64,000 nucleotides of DNA, taken from contig KL647306.1 of assembly GCA_000727475.1 (NCBI GenBank), forward strand, positions 2,153,642-2,217,641, given 5' to 3'. Made by a program: the position numbers and the translations under genes. How positions within the stretch are numbered: position 1 is the first letter of the stretch; every line of letters starts with the position of its first letter. The DNA is from Sarcocystis neurona (lineage: Eukaryota; Apicomplexa; Conoidasida; Eucoccidiorida; Sarcocystidae). This document shows, in pieces, positions 25,601 through 38,300 of the stretch. Under the pieces are notes generated by a model, which ran no database searches, had not been told where the DNA came from, and was given only the letters and a program-made list of their open reading frames with translations.

Positions 25601-27544
25601 GTCACGTATGCGCCGGGGCTCATGGTCTCCCTGCGCAAAAAAACGCGAACTTTTACGCGCCACCAAAGACACCTTCTCGACGTCGCCGCTTCGTGTCCTG
25701 TTGTGTAGAACACTTCACTTTTTGAAGGAATACATCCGGGGGCCTTTTTCACGGTCTACTGCTTCTTTACGCCGGTAGAGTTTCACAGGTGAGCCAGTCG
25801 GGATACGCGTTCGTTGCCACTCTTTCCCGGGGGTGGACACCTTGGCGACAGTCCCGCCTAGCTTGCGGGACGCCCCTAAAAGTGAACAGCGTGTGTGTAT
25901 GTCGGTTTATCGCCGACTCCGGTTTCGATCGGTGAGGAGAAGAAAACTTTTTCCATAAAAAAACTAGTGTCCACATCATCTCCGCCATGTCTACTCCAGG
26001 GAACACGTGTGCAGTCACCGCCTTCGTGATGCTTGGGCCATACGCCCGCACAGGACTCCCCGAGGAGCTTACCTGTAACTGGAAAGAAGAGCAGAATTTC
26101 GCGCTTTCCCAGGGGCAAGCACACACTCGTGTACATACGCCGGTTCAGTAGAGAAGCGAGAGCAGTAAATACGCTTCGGAGGACTGTGACGTGCCGCGTG
26201 AACTTTGAAGCGGCAGACACACTCGGCAACCTCGGAAGACGCAGAAATATGCCAAGCGAGGTTGTCTCACCCAGTACCTTGCAAGCCACCAGCGTGGTCT
26301 CCTACCGGCCTCTCCTTTGTTTTTTTGTTACCTGTGTCCGTTTCTCATCTCCCGTGAGCTCAGACGCGTCTATTGTTTCTCTGTCATTGTAATCCTACAC
26401 AGATACTTTGCTTTATGAGAGTTCGCTCCGCTGGCTTGATATTCCATCGCGCAAACTTTCAGTGATGGAGTCTTAAAATGTGTTTTTAATCTCAACGCTG
26501 ACGTCCACCGCCGCCATTCGAACCATACTTGCTTAATACAGAGAAGGACGGAAGTACGTCCTCGCTGCGCGCAGCTCGTGATCCTAGTAAAGTACAGAGT
26601 AGTGTAGGCACAGGGTGTGTCCCTGAATTCTTGAAGGTTCAGACCCGCACGCACATTGTAGTATTTTACGTCAGAGCCCAGCGCGGCTACGTGTACAGCA
26701 CCTGCTCCACGGAACGTTTAACTAGGACAAAGGGATCTGCCATGCAACGACAGAAATCCACTGGCTCCTCTTGAAATCTGTGCATCTGGTGGTCCAAAGG
26801 TTCTTGAAGGAACCTCCACTTTTCAACGCGCTTCCCAACTGTATTGCTGTTCCAGATTGGGAGAGGGCACCGTTTCAACAATTCGTCTGTGCTCGTGCAT
26901 ACGTTGACCGTATTCTGACCTTACGCCTGCTGTTTCTCGAGTGAGGCCAGCCTTCATGGGGTGGAAGACGTGGTGTGGCCGTTGGACCGTGTCACGTTCA
27001 CATTGTGAATAAGTCCGTGTGGATATTTGAGCGCACCTCTTTTGTTCTCCCCTGCTTGCGGGTGAATCCCCTCGATATTTGTGGACACACTGACACGCGT
27101 ATCTGTCGGTCGGCCTTGTGCACGTGTGTATACCTAGACATGCTGCGGAATGCCTGCGCACGACAGCGACAACATTTGCACGAGACACCTTGTACGCGCG
27201 GACGATTCTCACACACAAAGGTTGAAATTCCCGGTAACGCAACGGCTCCTGCAGCCGACTTCTGCGGCTGACCCACCAGCAGGCTATCGGCCTTTATCTA
27301 TGAGTTACCGGGTGTGGTCGACCTGGCAGGTTCTGGCGTTTGTGTCGAGACGCAGTATTCGTGTGTGGGTCCTGTGGACCCGAAGAACGAAAAACTTGTG
27401 GCCGACTCAGTCTCACACTCTGCTTGTGCGTGCTTCCCCTCGACTGCACTATTTTGCTTTTTCTGGTGGGCGGGACGAACCTGAAGCCCGTCTTTTCTGT
27501 GTAGTGGACGCAGACTAACTCTTCCCGGTAGTCGACGTGAAAAT

Positions 27545-27690
27545 AAGACGCGGTAGCACTGGACGGGATGTGTCTAGGCCCTTGAACACCGCGCCGGATG
27601 TGTCTCCTGCTCGCAGAGTCCTTGAACAGTGCGCCGGATGGGTCTCGAGCTTCCACTCTCCTTGAACAGTAGGGGGGATGTATCTCGTGT
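27545..27690. repeat. 40-base tandem repeat, three and a half copies
   Basis: Copies share the core CCTTGAACAnngcgccGGATG followed by a TCTC-rich end. CTTGAACA recurs at 27581, 27621 and 27661, exactly 40 bases apart; a partial leading copy covers the GGATG at about 27566. Forty is not a multiple of three, so any frame reading through it changes register at each copy. Confidence 0.8.
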
Positions 27691-28804
27691 TCCCTTTTCT
27701 GCCGGTCTGTGACCCTGCAGCGTCCGCTTGATCTGTTCCCGCTTTTCCACCGCATTCCCCACCTCGAGTGTAGCTACACGTGCTTCGTCTTTACTTTCTC
27801 CTGACGCACTTGTCATTCATGTGGAGTAGCGGATAATCGCTTTAGGCGGCACAGTGGAACGATGTGCCTGCCTTTCGTTGTCGCTGTTTCGGCGACGACG
27901 TCTTCCGCGCGGTCTCGTCGAGGAAGACTGTGTCCACTAAATATTTACCGGCTTGATTGATCTTCGACGTCCTGCTTTCGACCATTTCTCTTCTTCACAC
28001 GCAATAGACAGATGTCTCTGTGTTCCCTGATATTCTCCTCTCTGCGTGCGCTCTTCACCTGCTACCGTTCGTCCGCGTCCGTCCCTCCTGCCGATTGCCG
28101 GGACAAACCTCTCTATGAATGCTGACGCAGCTACATGCGACTTCTCTGCGCAGCCTGTGAGGAGCACATGAGACACTTTTTCTCCCTCCTGCCTTCTTGC
28201 AGATGCCTCTTCTCTGTGTTCTTGGGAAAAAAGTCCCGCTACCGAACTGCGTGTACTGGGCGCCGCGGCGCCGTTCGCCCTGCATGTTACCTGCGCACCT
28301 GCCCCTTCTTCAGTGTGTTAGGTGACGTCTCGCACGTAACACACGTATGTGACTGACAACTTTTTCCCCGTTTTCTTTGTCTGCAAAATTCTCGTCCATG
28401 CACAGACCTCCCTCCGTCAAGCGCACGTGTCGCGCTGCTGCGTGACCGGGGAAACGCGCGACTATCTCGTCCTGCAGACGCGGGGGTCTTGGGAGCCTGC
28501 GTTTTCATCGCTGCGCCTCTACTTCTTTGATGAAGTTACTTTCTGTCGGTTTCAACGACTACCCGAAAGCGCCTCCGGAACCCGTCTTTCGAACTCTGTG
28601 GTAGAAGTCAAGCAGAGGCTCACGGCTTTCTTTCCCTCCGCCGGCAAGTCCTGGGGGTCCTCGTCCAGCTGCGGTCTCGGCTTTTGACGCGGGTACGCAT
28701 GCTCGTTTGCTGCTCCTGTTCGCGCTGCTGTTTCCTTTTCGTCCAGCTATTGATCCGCACCTCCTACGTGCTGCTGCTGTTGCCCCTGTTGTAATTCCCG
28801 TCAT

Positions 28805-29010
28805 TTTTGCTGCCTCTGCTGGCACACCTTCTGCTGACGCACCTTCTGCTAGGATACCTTCTGCAGGGACATCTGCTGCCGCACCTTCTGCTGCCCCATC
28901 TTCTGCTGCCCCATCTTCTGTTGCCGCATCTTCTGTTGCCGCGTCTTCTGTTGCCGCGTCTTCTGTTGCCGCGTCTTCCTGTGCCGCATCTTCTGCTGAC
29001 AACGCGCACC
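28805..29010. repeat. 15-base tandem repeat (GCATCTTCTGTTGCC type)
   Basis: About a dozen imperfect 15-base copies with the core TTCTGNTGCCNCATC. Because 15 is a multiple of three, every frame on both strands stays open and gives a five-residue periodic peptide (for example an Ala-Thr-Glu-Asp-Ala cycle on the minus strand). It lies just 5' of the predicted start of the coiled-coil gene, upstream of an acceptor at 29078-29079. Coding status unknown; probably leader or intron. Confidence 0.7.
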
Positions 29011-29089
29011 TTCTGCTGTTGGTTGAAGTGCAGCTCGTCTCGTTCTTGGCGTGCTGCTGTTGCTGTTGCTTGAAAACAGGTTCAATGCG

Positions 29090-32000
29090 ATGTGGGGCAA
29101 GTTGCTGAGCGATACGTACCAGAAGGTCCGCACCAAGGCTGACGAGGTGGGTCCTTTTTCATCTTGTGTTCTACAGGACGCGCACACAGCAGCAGTGCAG
29201 CCTTCTTCAGAAATGTGTGAGGAGGGATTTTTTGCGCGAGCTCTTCAGGCCTCCACCGCGCCATATATACAATCCCATCTGTTTCTACCTTCACACCGTC
29301 CCGCTCATGCCGTCCTTTTCGCCTTGAGACAGAAGCTGCATGCTACTTCGCCCTCTTCCTGTGCAAGGATGTGTTTCTCTGTACATTAAGGAGAATTGCC
29401 TCTGCAATGTTTGTCCGGCTTCTGCAATACTGAAGAACTGTCTCCACCAAGACAGGCCTCTGCGCACATGCAGGAGGCCCATGACGCGGGGCTCTGTCTG
29501 GTACGCAGCTGCGATAGATGGCTGCGTGGTCAGCACATAGATAGATACGATATCTGTGGAGTGTCTCGGGTAAAGTATGATCCATCTGTGGAGTGTCTTG
29601 GGTAAGATCTGATGTATCTGTGGAGTGTCATGGACAAGATATATCATCTATATATATGTATGTGTATATGTGTATGTGCGTACCCGGCCACATATGTATA
29701 CACACACGCGTTAAATCGATATAGCGTATCTGTGGAGTTTCTTGAACAAGACAAAGAAAAGGTGGTGGGTGCGGAGAAGTGCCGGCGACAACGGCCCGCA
29801 GGAGTGGTCGATGGGTGGGAAGGTGGGTAGCTTTGCCGCCGTACGTTACGCAGTAAATTTTTCAAGGGGCGGCGGGAGCTCATGCGGTACGTGAAGAAGA
29901 GGACGCCGTCCCGCTTACTGCCCAACACCGATGAGCTCGAAATCGAGCCCCGCGCATTTTTGTCTGTGGACGAAGAGTGGCGCGCGAACGGCCCGCCCCA
30001 CAGCAAATGACGTGGTGCCGGCATCAGCAGCACACACCAGCAGCACCTTCTATCGAGAGTCGTTTCTTGTCCCGTCTCCGTTGTCGAGAAGAAGAAATGG
30101 TGCGGCGTGTAGAAGGCAGCAGCAACTTCGAGCCGTTCTCGTACTGTCTCCTCTGGCCAGCAGAGGCAATGCGGCCGCTCGATATTTCTGTCACAGAGAG
30201 CCCATCAAGACGTCGTCGTCGCACCTGCAAATGCTTTTGACTTTCGAGAGACGCAGCACGTCCCTGCTGCACGTCTCGCCCGAGTGTGCCAGAAAAAAGT
30301 CTCTGTTCTCGTGTGTCTCCCCGTGTCTAAATGTAGACATCGGCCCCCTTGGGGTGGTGGTCGTCGCCGCCGCCGCAGTGCTGTCTCAGTCGAACAACGC
30401 ATCTGCGTCTGCAACACCCAAGTCTTTTCGGGCCTTGTTAATGTACATGCGTACTCGCTCGCATATGTGGGCCTATCTGCTTCCATTATACACACACAGA
30501 CACACACACGAGCGCATATATATGTACGTGTGGAATTCTCGTGGAGTCCGTAGCGCTGCCTCGGCGTACAGGCGTCTCCTCTTCCTGCGTTGATAAGTCG
30601 TCCGTCTCTGGAAAATGAGACGGTTGACACTCGTTTCGGACACGGGTGTGCGTCGAGAGAACGTCGGCGACAAGTCAAAATAGTTGTTCACGAAAGTAGC
30701 TGCCCACCGAAGTGGTTGGGCACGCGTTCACAGAAGAAAAGGCCGTCTCCCCTCCCACGTTGTGACACCTGTATGAGAGTCCACAGCTATAGAGACAGTG
30801 GTATGTAGGTGTGTGTCGGCCGTGGGTTGTATACTTCTCTGTGTCTCCTTTTTTCTTCTTCGTCCGCGCGTGCATCTGTTCTGCTGCTGTGGGGACGGGC
30901 CGGTCGACGGTGACCTCTTTTGCTGCTGTTGCTGCTGCTGCGGCGCTGCTGCTGGGGTAACGCTGCTGCTGCTGGTGCTTCTCTCCCGCTGCTGCTGCGT
31001 CTGCCTGATTCTCTTCTTAGGTTCGGGAGCAGGTGTCGAGTGCGGTGCAAGCGCAGCAGGCGACGATATCGAAGGCGCGGGAAGTGCTGCTGTCGCTCGG
31101 CGGGGGGGGAGGGGCAGCAGCAGCGGCCGCAGCTTCTCTCTCGAGAGGGGGGGCGGAGGCGTTCGCGGCTGCAGCCGCGGCTGCGCGTTTGTCTGCAGAA
31201 GACGTGCAGCGCCTCGTACAGCGGGAAGCTGGGGAAATACGGACTCTTGAAGAAGCCAGGGACCTGTTCACCACCTGGAGACAGCTGATTCTTCAGTCGG
31301 GTACGACCCTCCCCTCTCCACTCACGTGTCTCCGTCTCCGTCTCTCTGCATGTGGAGACGCACGTCGTCGGAAGATGGGGCGGTCGTCTCTTTATGAATG
31401 TATACTACACATGTGATGCATAGCAATGACGTGCTGCTGCGTGTATATATATATATGTGGCTGTGACGTGTTGCTGCGTATATATATATATATATATATA
31501 TATATGTAGCAGTGACGTGCTGCTGCGTGTATACATATATATACATGCGAAGAGAGATGGAGGAGGCGTAGAGCCGGGTCGGGGCGCACCTTGGCGTGTC
31601 TGAGATGAACCGGCGCACGTACATTTATGTAGGAAGAGGTGCAGCTGCAGCTGTCACTATACGACGTATGCATGTGCGAACAAATGCGCTTGCATGTCAG
31701 CGCCTTTTCATAAGGACGCGCGTATCTGTATACGTCGATGTAGTCACACACAAAAACATCTATATGTGTGTATACACATATACATATATGTATATATGTA
31801 TATACGTACACATACATATGTGTATGTGTGTGTCCTTTCGTAAAGACACGCGTATCTGTATACATGGATGTACTCATGCACACATGAGCTTCTATATGTA
31901 TGTGTATATATACATATTAATGAGTTCATATACGTGTGTGCATATATATGTAAAAATGTCTGCATGAAGGGGTTCGCATACATACTTGCATACTTATACA

Positions 32001-35000
32001 TACATATATACATGTGTATGGGCGAGTGAGTCCATACATGCACGTAAGGATGCATACACGAAGATTTGCATGCATACCTACACATACACATATATATATA
32101 TATATCAACCTTCGTGCATGCATCCTCACACGTATATGCATATATATATATATATATGCGAATGAGTCCATATATGCGTGTGCATGTATAAGGATGCATG
32201 CACGAAGGTGTGCATGACTGCACTCCATTTGCACTTATATACATATGTGTGCATGCCTACCTTCATATATAGATGGCCTCTGTCTTGTCAGCCATTTCTT
32301 TTTCGTGTCGTGGCTTCTCAGGCCTTCATGGATCTCCTCGCTTTACGTCGTCGGGGGAGCAGCAGCCGGAAGAAGCGCAGCAGCAGCAGCGCCGATGGAG
32401 CGACGTGAGCAGCAAGAGCAGGAGGAGTGGAGCAGATGGGGTAGCAGCAGCATCAGCAGAGGAAGAAGCTGCAGGAAGTCGTCCTGTTCGTGAGGCTGCT
32501 GCAGCAGCAAAGGATACCAAGCAGCAGCAGCGCGAGACATGCGGCGCGGAGCGAGGAGCGTTCACTGCTGCTGCTGGTGCTGAAGATGCGGCCGCTTTGT
32601 CGGGTGCGGTAAAGCAGCAACAGCAGCAGCAGTGCGCTGCTGGTGAGAGACGGCGAAAGGGGTCGGAAGAAGGAGAAGATGCAGCAGCAGCAGCAGCGGG
32701 TGGCACAGCCTTCCGCGACCCGCTGCAACAGCGCATCACGCGTGCACCGCCTCCCCAGGGTGACTCTGCTGCTGCTGCTGCTGGTGATCCCCGGCCGCAC
32801 ACCACCGCCGCTGGCAGTCGTCGATTCGAGGCTGGTGCAACGCACACTGCTGGTGCCGCGGGTTTGGGGCCAGCAGCCCCTTCTGCTGCTGGGATGAATT
32901 TCGCGGTCTCCATCCCCCCACCGACGCCACCAACCTTCGCCGCGGCGCTCGAAGAAGAAGCCGCTCGCGGTGAGCGCAGCTGCTTTCTCGACGGCTTCTC
33001 CTTCAAAGAGGTACGCTGCCCCCAACCCAGAACGGCATATATATATATACATGTGCATATGTACATGTACATGTATTGTATATGTACGCATATATATATA
33101 TATATATGTATATCCGTACGTACATGGGTGCCGGTTTGTCGACGGCAGCTTTTTCAAAGAGTTACGCTGCATCCACCTGATAAACTATACACAAGCATAT
33201 ATGGTATATGTATATATATGTACGTGTTCGATATATATGCATATACATAGATATATGTATATGTATATATGCATACCTACACATGTGTACTCATTTGTAT
33301 ACGTGTCTGTATACGTGTTTAGAGATAGATATGCACAGCAGGATGAATCCCAAGCTGCGGCAATAAGTACTACTTGGAAGCGGGAGCACACACATATATA
33401 CATGTGTATATGTACTCAGTGCGAAAGGCGCCTACATTTGTAGGTCCACGTGATAAACGTGCGGAGGCACACGCGTATGGCTGGGGCCATTCTTTTCTGG
33501 AGGAAGCTTCTATGAGGCTCCCCTTCCTTATCCCCGGTCCACACGTCGAGACGCATGCGCCCCTCCTTCGGCTATTTGATACGCATGTATATATGTGCCC
33601 ATGGAGGATGTCTCTCCGGCATTGAATGGCGGTTGCTGCCAGCCCCACCTGTCAGGCCTGTATGTGTGTGTCACATATATGGGGGTTCTTCGTCGTCCGG
33701 AGTCAGCAGCGCGGGATGCTGGATTTCATCTATACGTATGAGCAGGTATTCGCAAGTGTGTGTACGCAGAGAAGGAAGTCTGGCGAGCTCCGGCCGCTTC
33801 GACGTGCCAGACATATGTATGTGTGTGACTTCCGTGTGGTGGGGTCTTCTTCGTGTGAGAAACCACGCAGGACGAGGCCGTACACGTCCATACATGCGCG
33901 TGTATGCATGCGGTGAGACGGAGATATTTGCTGCTTGTGTGGGTGTGGATGATGTATGGGGATGCATGCGAAGGCTGGCCGGGGGGGGGGGGTGTACACG
34001 GTCGTACGTGGTAGGAGTACTTTCGAAGTCTATTTATAGATGCCGATACACACACACATATATATATGCGCAGGGTGGACGCGGAGACACAGTGCTGCTG
34101 TTGCAGCAGCGGCTGCTGGCAGGAAGAAATACAAAGGCGAAGCGTCGGCTACGGCTGCAAGAGAGTCCCTGATTGGCAATAGCAGCCGAAAATATATATA
34201 GATAGATATAGATATATAGATATATAGAGAGATATACATATATAGATATAGATAGATATAGATAGATATAGATAGATAGACAGATATAGACAGACAGATA
34301 CAGATAGATAGATATAGATAGATAGATATAGGTAGATAGATATAGATAGATAGATATAGATATAGATAGATATAGATAGGTATAGATAGATAGAAAGANN
34401 NNNNNNNNNNNNNNNNNNNNNNNNNNNNNNNNNNNNNNNNNNNNNNNNNNNNNNNNNNNNNNNNNNNNNNNNNNNNNNNNNNNNNNNNNNNNNNNNNNNN
34501 NNNNNNNNNNNNNNNNNNNNNNNNNNNNNNNNNNNNNNNNNNNNNNNNNNNNNNNNNNNNNNNNNNNNNNNNNNNNNNNNNNNNNNNNNNNNNNNNNNNN
34601 NNNNNNNNNNNNNNNNNNNNNNNNNNNNNNNNNNNNNNNNNNNNNNNNNNNNNNNNNNNNNNNNNNNNNNNNNNNNNNNNNNNNNNNNNNNNNNNNNNNN
34701 NNNNNNNNNNNNNNNNNNNNNNNNNNNNNNNNNNNNNNNNNNNNNNNNNNNNNNNNNNNNNNNNNNNNNNNNNNNNNNNNNNNNNNNNNNNNNNNNNNNN
34801 NNNNNNNNNNNNNNNNNNNNNNNNNNNNNNNNNNNNNNNNNNNNNNNNNNNNNNNNNNNNNNNNNNNNNNNNNNNNNNNNNNNNNNNNNNNNNNNNNNNN
34901 NNNNNNNNNNNNNNNNNNNNNNNNNNNNNNNNNNNNNNNNNNNNNNNNNNNNNNNNNNNNNNNNNNNNNNNNNNNNNNNNNNNNNNNNNNNNNNNNNNNN

Positions 35001-35353
35001 NNNNNNNNNNNNNNNNNNNNNNNNNNNNNNNNNNNTATAGACAGACAGATACAGATAGATAGATATAGATAGATAGATATAGGTAGATAGATATAGATAG
35101 ATAGATATAGATATAGATAGATATAGATAGGTATAGATAGATAGAAAGAGATAGATAGATATGGATAGATGCAGATAGATATAGAAAGGTAGATATATGT
35201 GTATATTTGTCTGCAACAGATATGTGCACGCCTATTTCAAATGTATACAAGAAAACATACACATATATATATATATATAGGTAGAGATATAGGTAGAGAT
35301 ATGTATATATATATATATATATGCATATATATATATGTATATATATATATATG

Positions 35354-35385
<32 letters not shown>

Positions 35386-38300
35386 TACTTGTGTTTATCT
35401 GCAAACACATATATGTACACATGTGTCAAATGTATACAAGTAAACATATATATATATACATGTATATATATGTTTACTTGCATACATTAATACTGTAGCA
35501 TATGTCAATATATATATATGCATGCGCATATATATGTGTCGTGGAGAAGTGAGTATGGATGGAAGCGGGTACGGGGAAGTGTCTTGCATGAAATATCGAT
35601 GTATACGTGCAGTGACGGAGGGCGGTGTACTTTTGCGCATTTGGGAAGCTGTGACGTCTTGCAGGAAGGCAGCTGCAGCAGCGCCCTGTTCCCCAGCAGC
35701 AGCAGCAGCGGGAGCAGACGACCCCACCACAGCATATTATAACGTGAAGACGTCGTCGGACATCCTCTTATGATGAGGGCGCACATAAACGTATATGTGA
35801 TATACATATATATATATGTATATACGCATGCCCAGGTCTACGTTCTTTCCTATATATATGTATGTGCAAGGACTGCTGCTGTGTGATGTGCGGCTTGCTG
35901 CTGCTGGTGCTGCTGTTGCTGGCAGCTCATTCCTGCTGGGGAAGCCCCCGCGCAGGTGGTGCGGTGCGGTCACGTTGCGCAGAGGTGCTTGTGCCGCTGC
36001 TGCTGTCTTGTTGGCGGAGTCGACGGGTCTTTTCGTCCTGTCCTGCTGCCGGTGGGCCGCAGATTTGTTGCTGCTGCTGAGCCGGACGTGATGGAAGCCT
36101 TCGTCGTCTTCCTTTCGTGAGGCTGTTCTGTGGCTCGAGTCCTTCGTGTGCCTTGCTGCCTCGCTGCTGCGGCAACTGCAGCAGGGATGCGCCCTCCTGC
36201 TTGACTTTTTGTGCTGCTGGCGATGCTGCTGCTTCGCCCGTGCGGCGTGCAGATATTCCTCCGCTCGACCGCACTGGAGCGTGCGCTGCTGTCGCTGGCG
36301 AGAAAGGAAACACTTCGCGTCTTCTTCGCAACGCACGTGCTGGAGCTCCTGCTGGCGGTGAAGAGGCAGCAGAAGCAGCAGCACCCGCTCCCAGTAGAGG
36401 CGGAAGCCAAGAAAGAAACTGCAGCAGCAGCAGGAGGCGGCAGTCGGGGCGGCGAGGCTCGAGGTGTGGGCAGTCGTGGGACCGGCGGAGAAAAGGAAGA
36501 AAGCGGTAGGGGAGCAGCTTGTCCGGAAGCAGGTGGCAAAGGCGGGGGCGTGAAAAGCAGCGAGGATGCAGGGGAGACGGAGACGGACGTGATGTATCGT
36601 CTCGCCGGGTCCGAGACAGGGACAGCCGCCATACCGCTGTTACAAGCAAGCAGCAGTTCGGCTGCTGCTGCGCGTCTTGCCTCTGGGCCTGCAGCGGAAG
36701 CAGCAGAAGCGACGACGACGGCGTCTCCTTCGTCGCAGAGTTCTCAGGCGAGCAGCAGCAGCGGGACCAGCACCAGCACCGCGGACGACAGCGGCAGCAG
36801 CAGCACTGTGGACGACGGCAGTACTAGCGGCAGCAGCACAACTGGAGGGAAGCCGAGCGCGGAAGAGCAGCAGCCCGAGCTGGAGCCACCTCAAGAACGC
36901 CGTCAAGAGCAGAGAGAAGGGAAAGTCGCAGGCGGAGACGGGACGGCAGCAGCAGGGACGCTGCCGCTGCATCTCCGCGATACCGCGACTGCTGGTGCTG
37001 TGCCGCCATCCCCGCCGCCAGTCGTCTCGGCGTTGCTCGCGCTGCTTTCGCTTTGTTCGCCAGGGACGCAGGAGCAACACCTGATGCTGCTGCATGCGTT
37101 TTTCACCGTCGCGACGGCAGCAGCAGCACCTGCAGTCGCACCGGACAGCAGTGCGCAGCAGCAGCAGCAGAGAGAGCTGCTCCGAGACTTCTACGCCAGC
37201 GGCGGACAGCGGTCGAAGGGTGTGCTGCTGGCCAGCGCGTCGAGACGCAGCAGCAGGAGCCGCGCCTTGGCGGAGGAGCAGCAGCGGCAGCGGCACCACG
37301 AGGAGGAACACCAGCAGCAGCCACGTGAGAGCGACGTGGCGCGAGGGCAGCCAGCAGCAGCCGGCGGGACAAGTTATAGCAGTGCGACAGAGAAGAGAGC
37401 TGCAGACGGAAGCTCTCTTCTTCCGGACGGCGTGGCCCCTGGGGCTGTGTCGACTTCTTCTTGTGAAGTTTCTGCAGGAGCAGGAGAGAAGCACCGTCTG
37501 TTCGATCGATTGCCAGGAAGCGCAGTGCTCGACTCTCTCGTTGCAGCAGCAGAAGCAGAGCAGCAGCAGCACCGACAAAAGGAAGGAGATGAAGGCGGCA
37601 CACGTGCTGCTTCTTCCGGATCTGCTGCTGCTGTTTCTGCTGCTTTCCTAGCCGCGACGGCCGTCGGGGAACACGCTGCGACGCAGCAACAAGAGGCCCT
37701 TGCTGCTATGGGGCGGGTGCTGCTGTTGTTTTCCATATGGAAGAGGTCCTGGCTTCTCGAGAGAAGAGAAGACGCAAGGCGACGGCTCGAAGAAGAAGGA
37801 CGACGTCTTTCGGCGAAAATCGAAAGCTGCGATCTACCCGTTGACGGTGCAGATGCGCTCCCCACAACCCCGTCCGACTCAACGCCTGCTGTGAGTGCTG
37901 CTAGTCTTCGTCGTCTTCTGCTCTTCCTGTCTGTTTTCCTTCCTGCTGTGCAGCTCTCCTGCCGCACGTCGTTTCGTTTTCTCGGGGAATGCGGGAGAGC
38001 GCTGCCGCTCTTCCGGCACGCCTCCAGCTGCTGCTGTTGCTGTTGTGGCTGTGTCTGGGGGGCATGGCGTGCTACCGCTGCTCCTGTTGAAGCGGGTCGC
38101 TCCCCCCTTGCTGGTGACTTTGCTGCTGCTACTGCTGACTGCGTGTGCTGGGCGCTGCGGACAGGCCGACCCGCTGGTGTCGCACAACATCCGTCTCTTG
38201 GCGAACGCGCAGCTGCTACGACTGCAGCAGCAGGTGCTGTTGCTGAAGGAAGAGCTGCTGCAGCAGCAGCGCGCGGCAGCAGCAGAGAAAGTGCGGCGGC

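Larger units (their letters stand above)
19664..29089. other. Repeat-poor intergenic DNA, becoming repeat-rich near its right end
   Basis: No gene can be supported between 19.7 and 27.2 kb; open frames are short and mutually overlapping. The longest (minus strand, 23288-23920, 210 codons) has no recognisable motif. From about 27.5 kb the sequence changes character: a 40-base tandem repeat at 27545-27690 and a 15-base repeat at 28805-29010 appear before the start of the large coiled-coil gene. Minus-strand frames at 27574-27816 (true ATG) and 28055-28285 (true ATG) look somewhat protein-like and could be exons of an unresolved minus-strand gene, but no splice chain could be built. Confidence 0.45.

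Noticed and set aside
28559..29002. Minus-strand frame with an Ala-Thr-Glu-Asp periodic peptide
   Set aside because: Produced by a 15-base tandem repeat that keeps every frame open; the non-repetitive part shows no domain.
34074..34172. Possible exon after a CAG acceptor ([15 protein letters not shown])
   Set aside because: In phase with the preceding exon but runs to a TGA with no usable donor; the join to 36253 is cleaner.
34030..35262. Two long minus-strand frames rich in Tyr, Ser, Leu and Ile across the gap
   Set aside because: They are translations of the GATA satellite and of undetermined bases.
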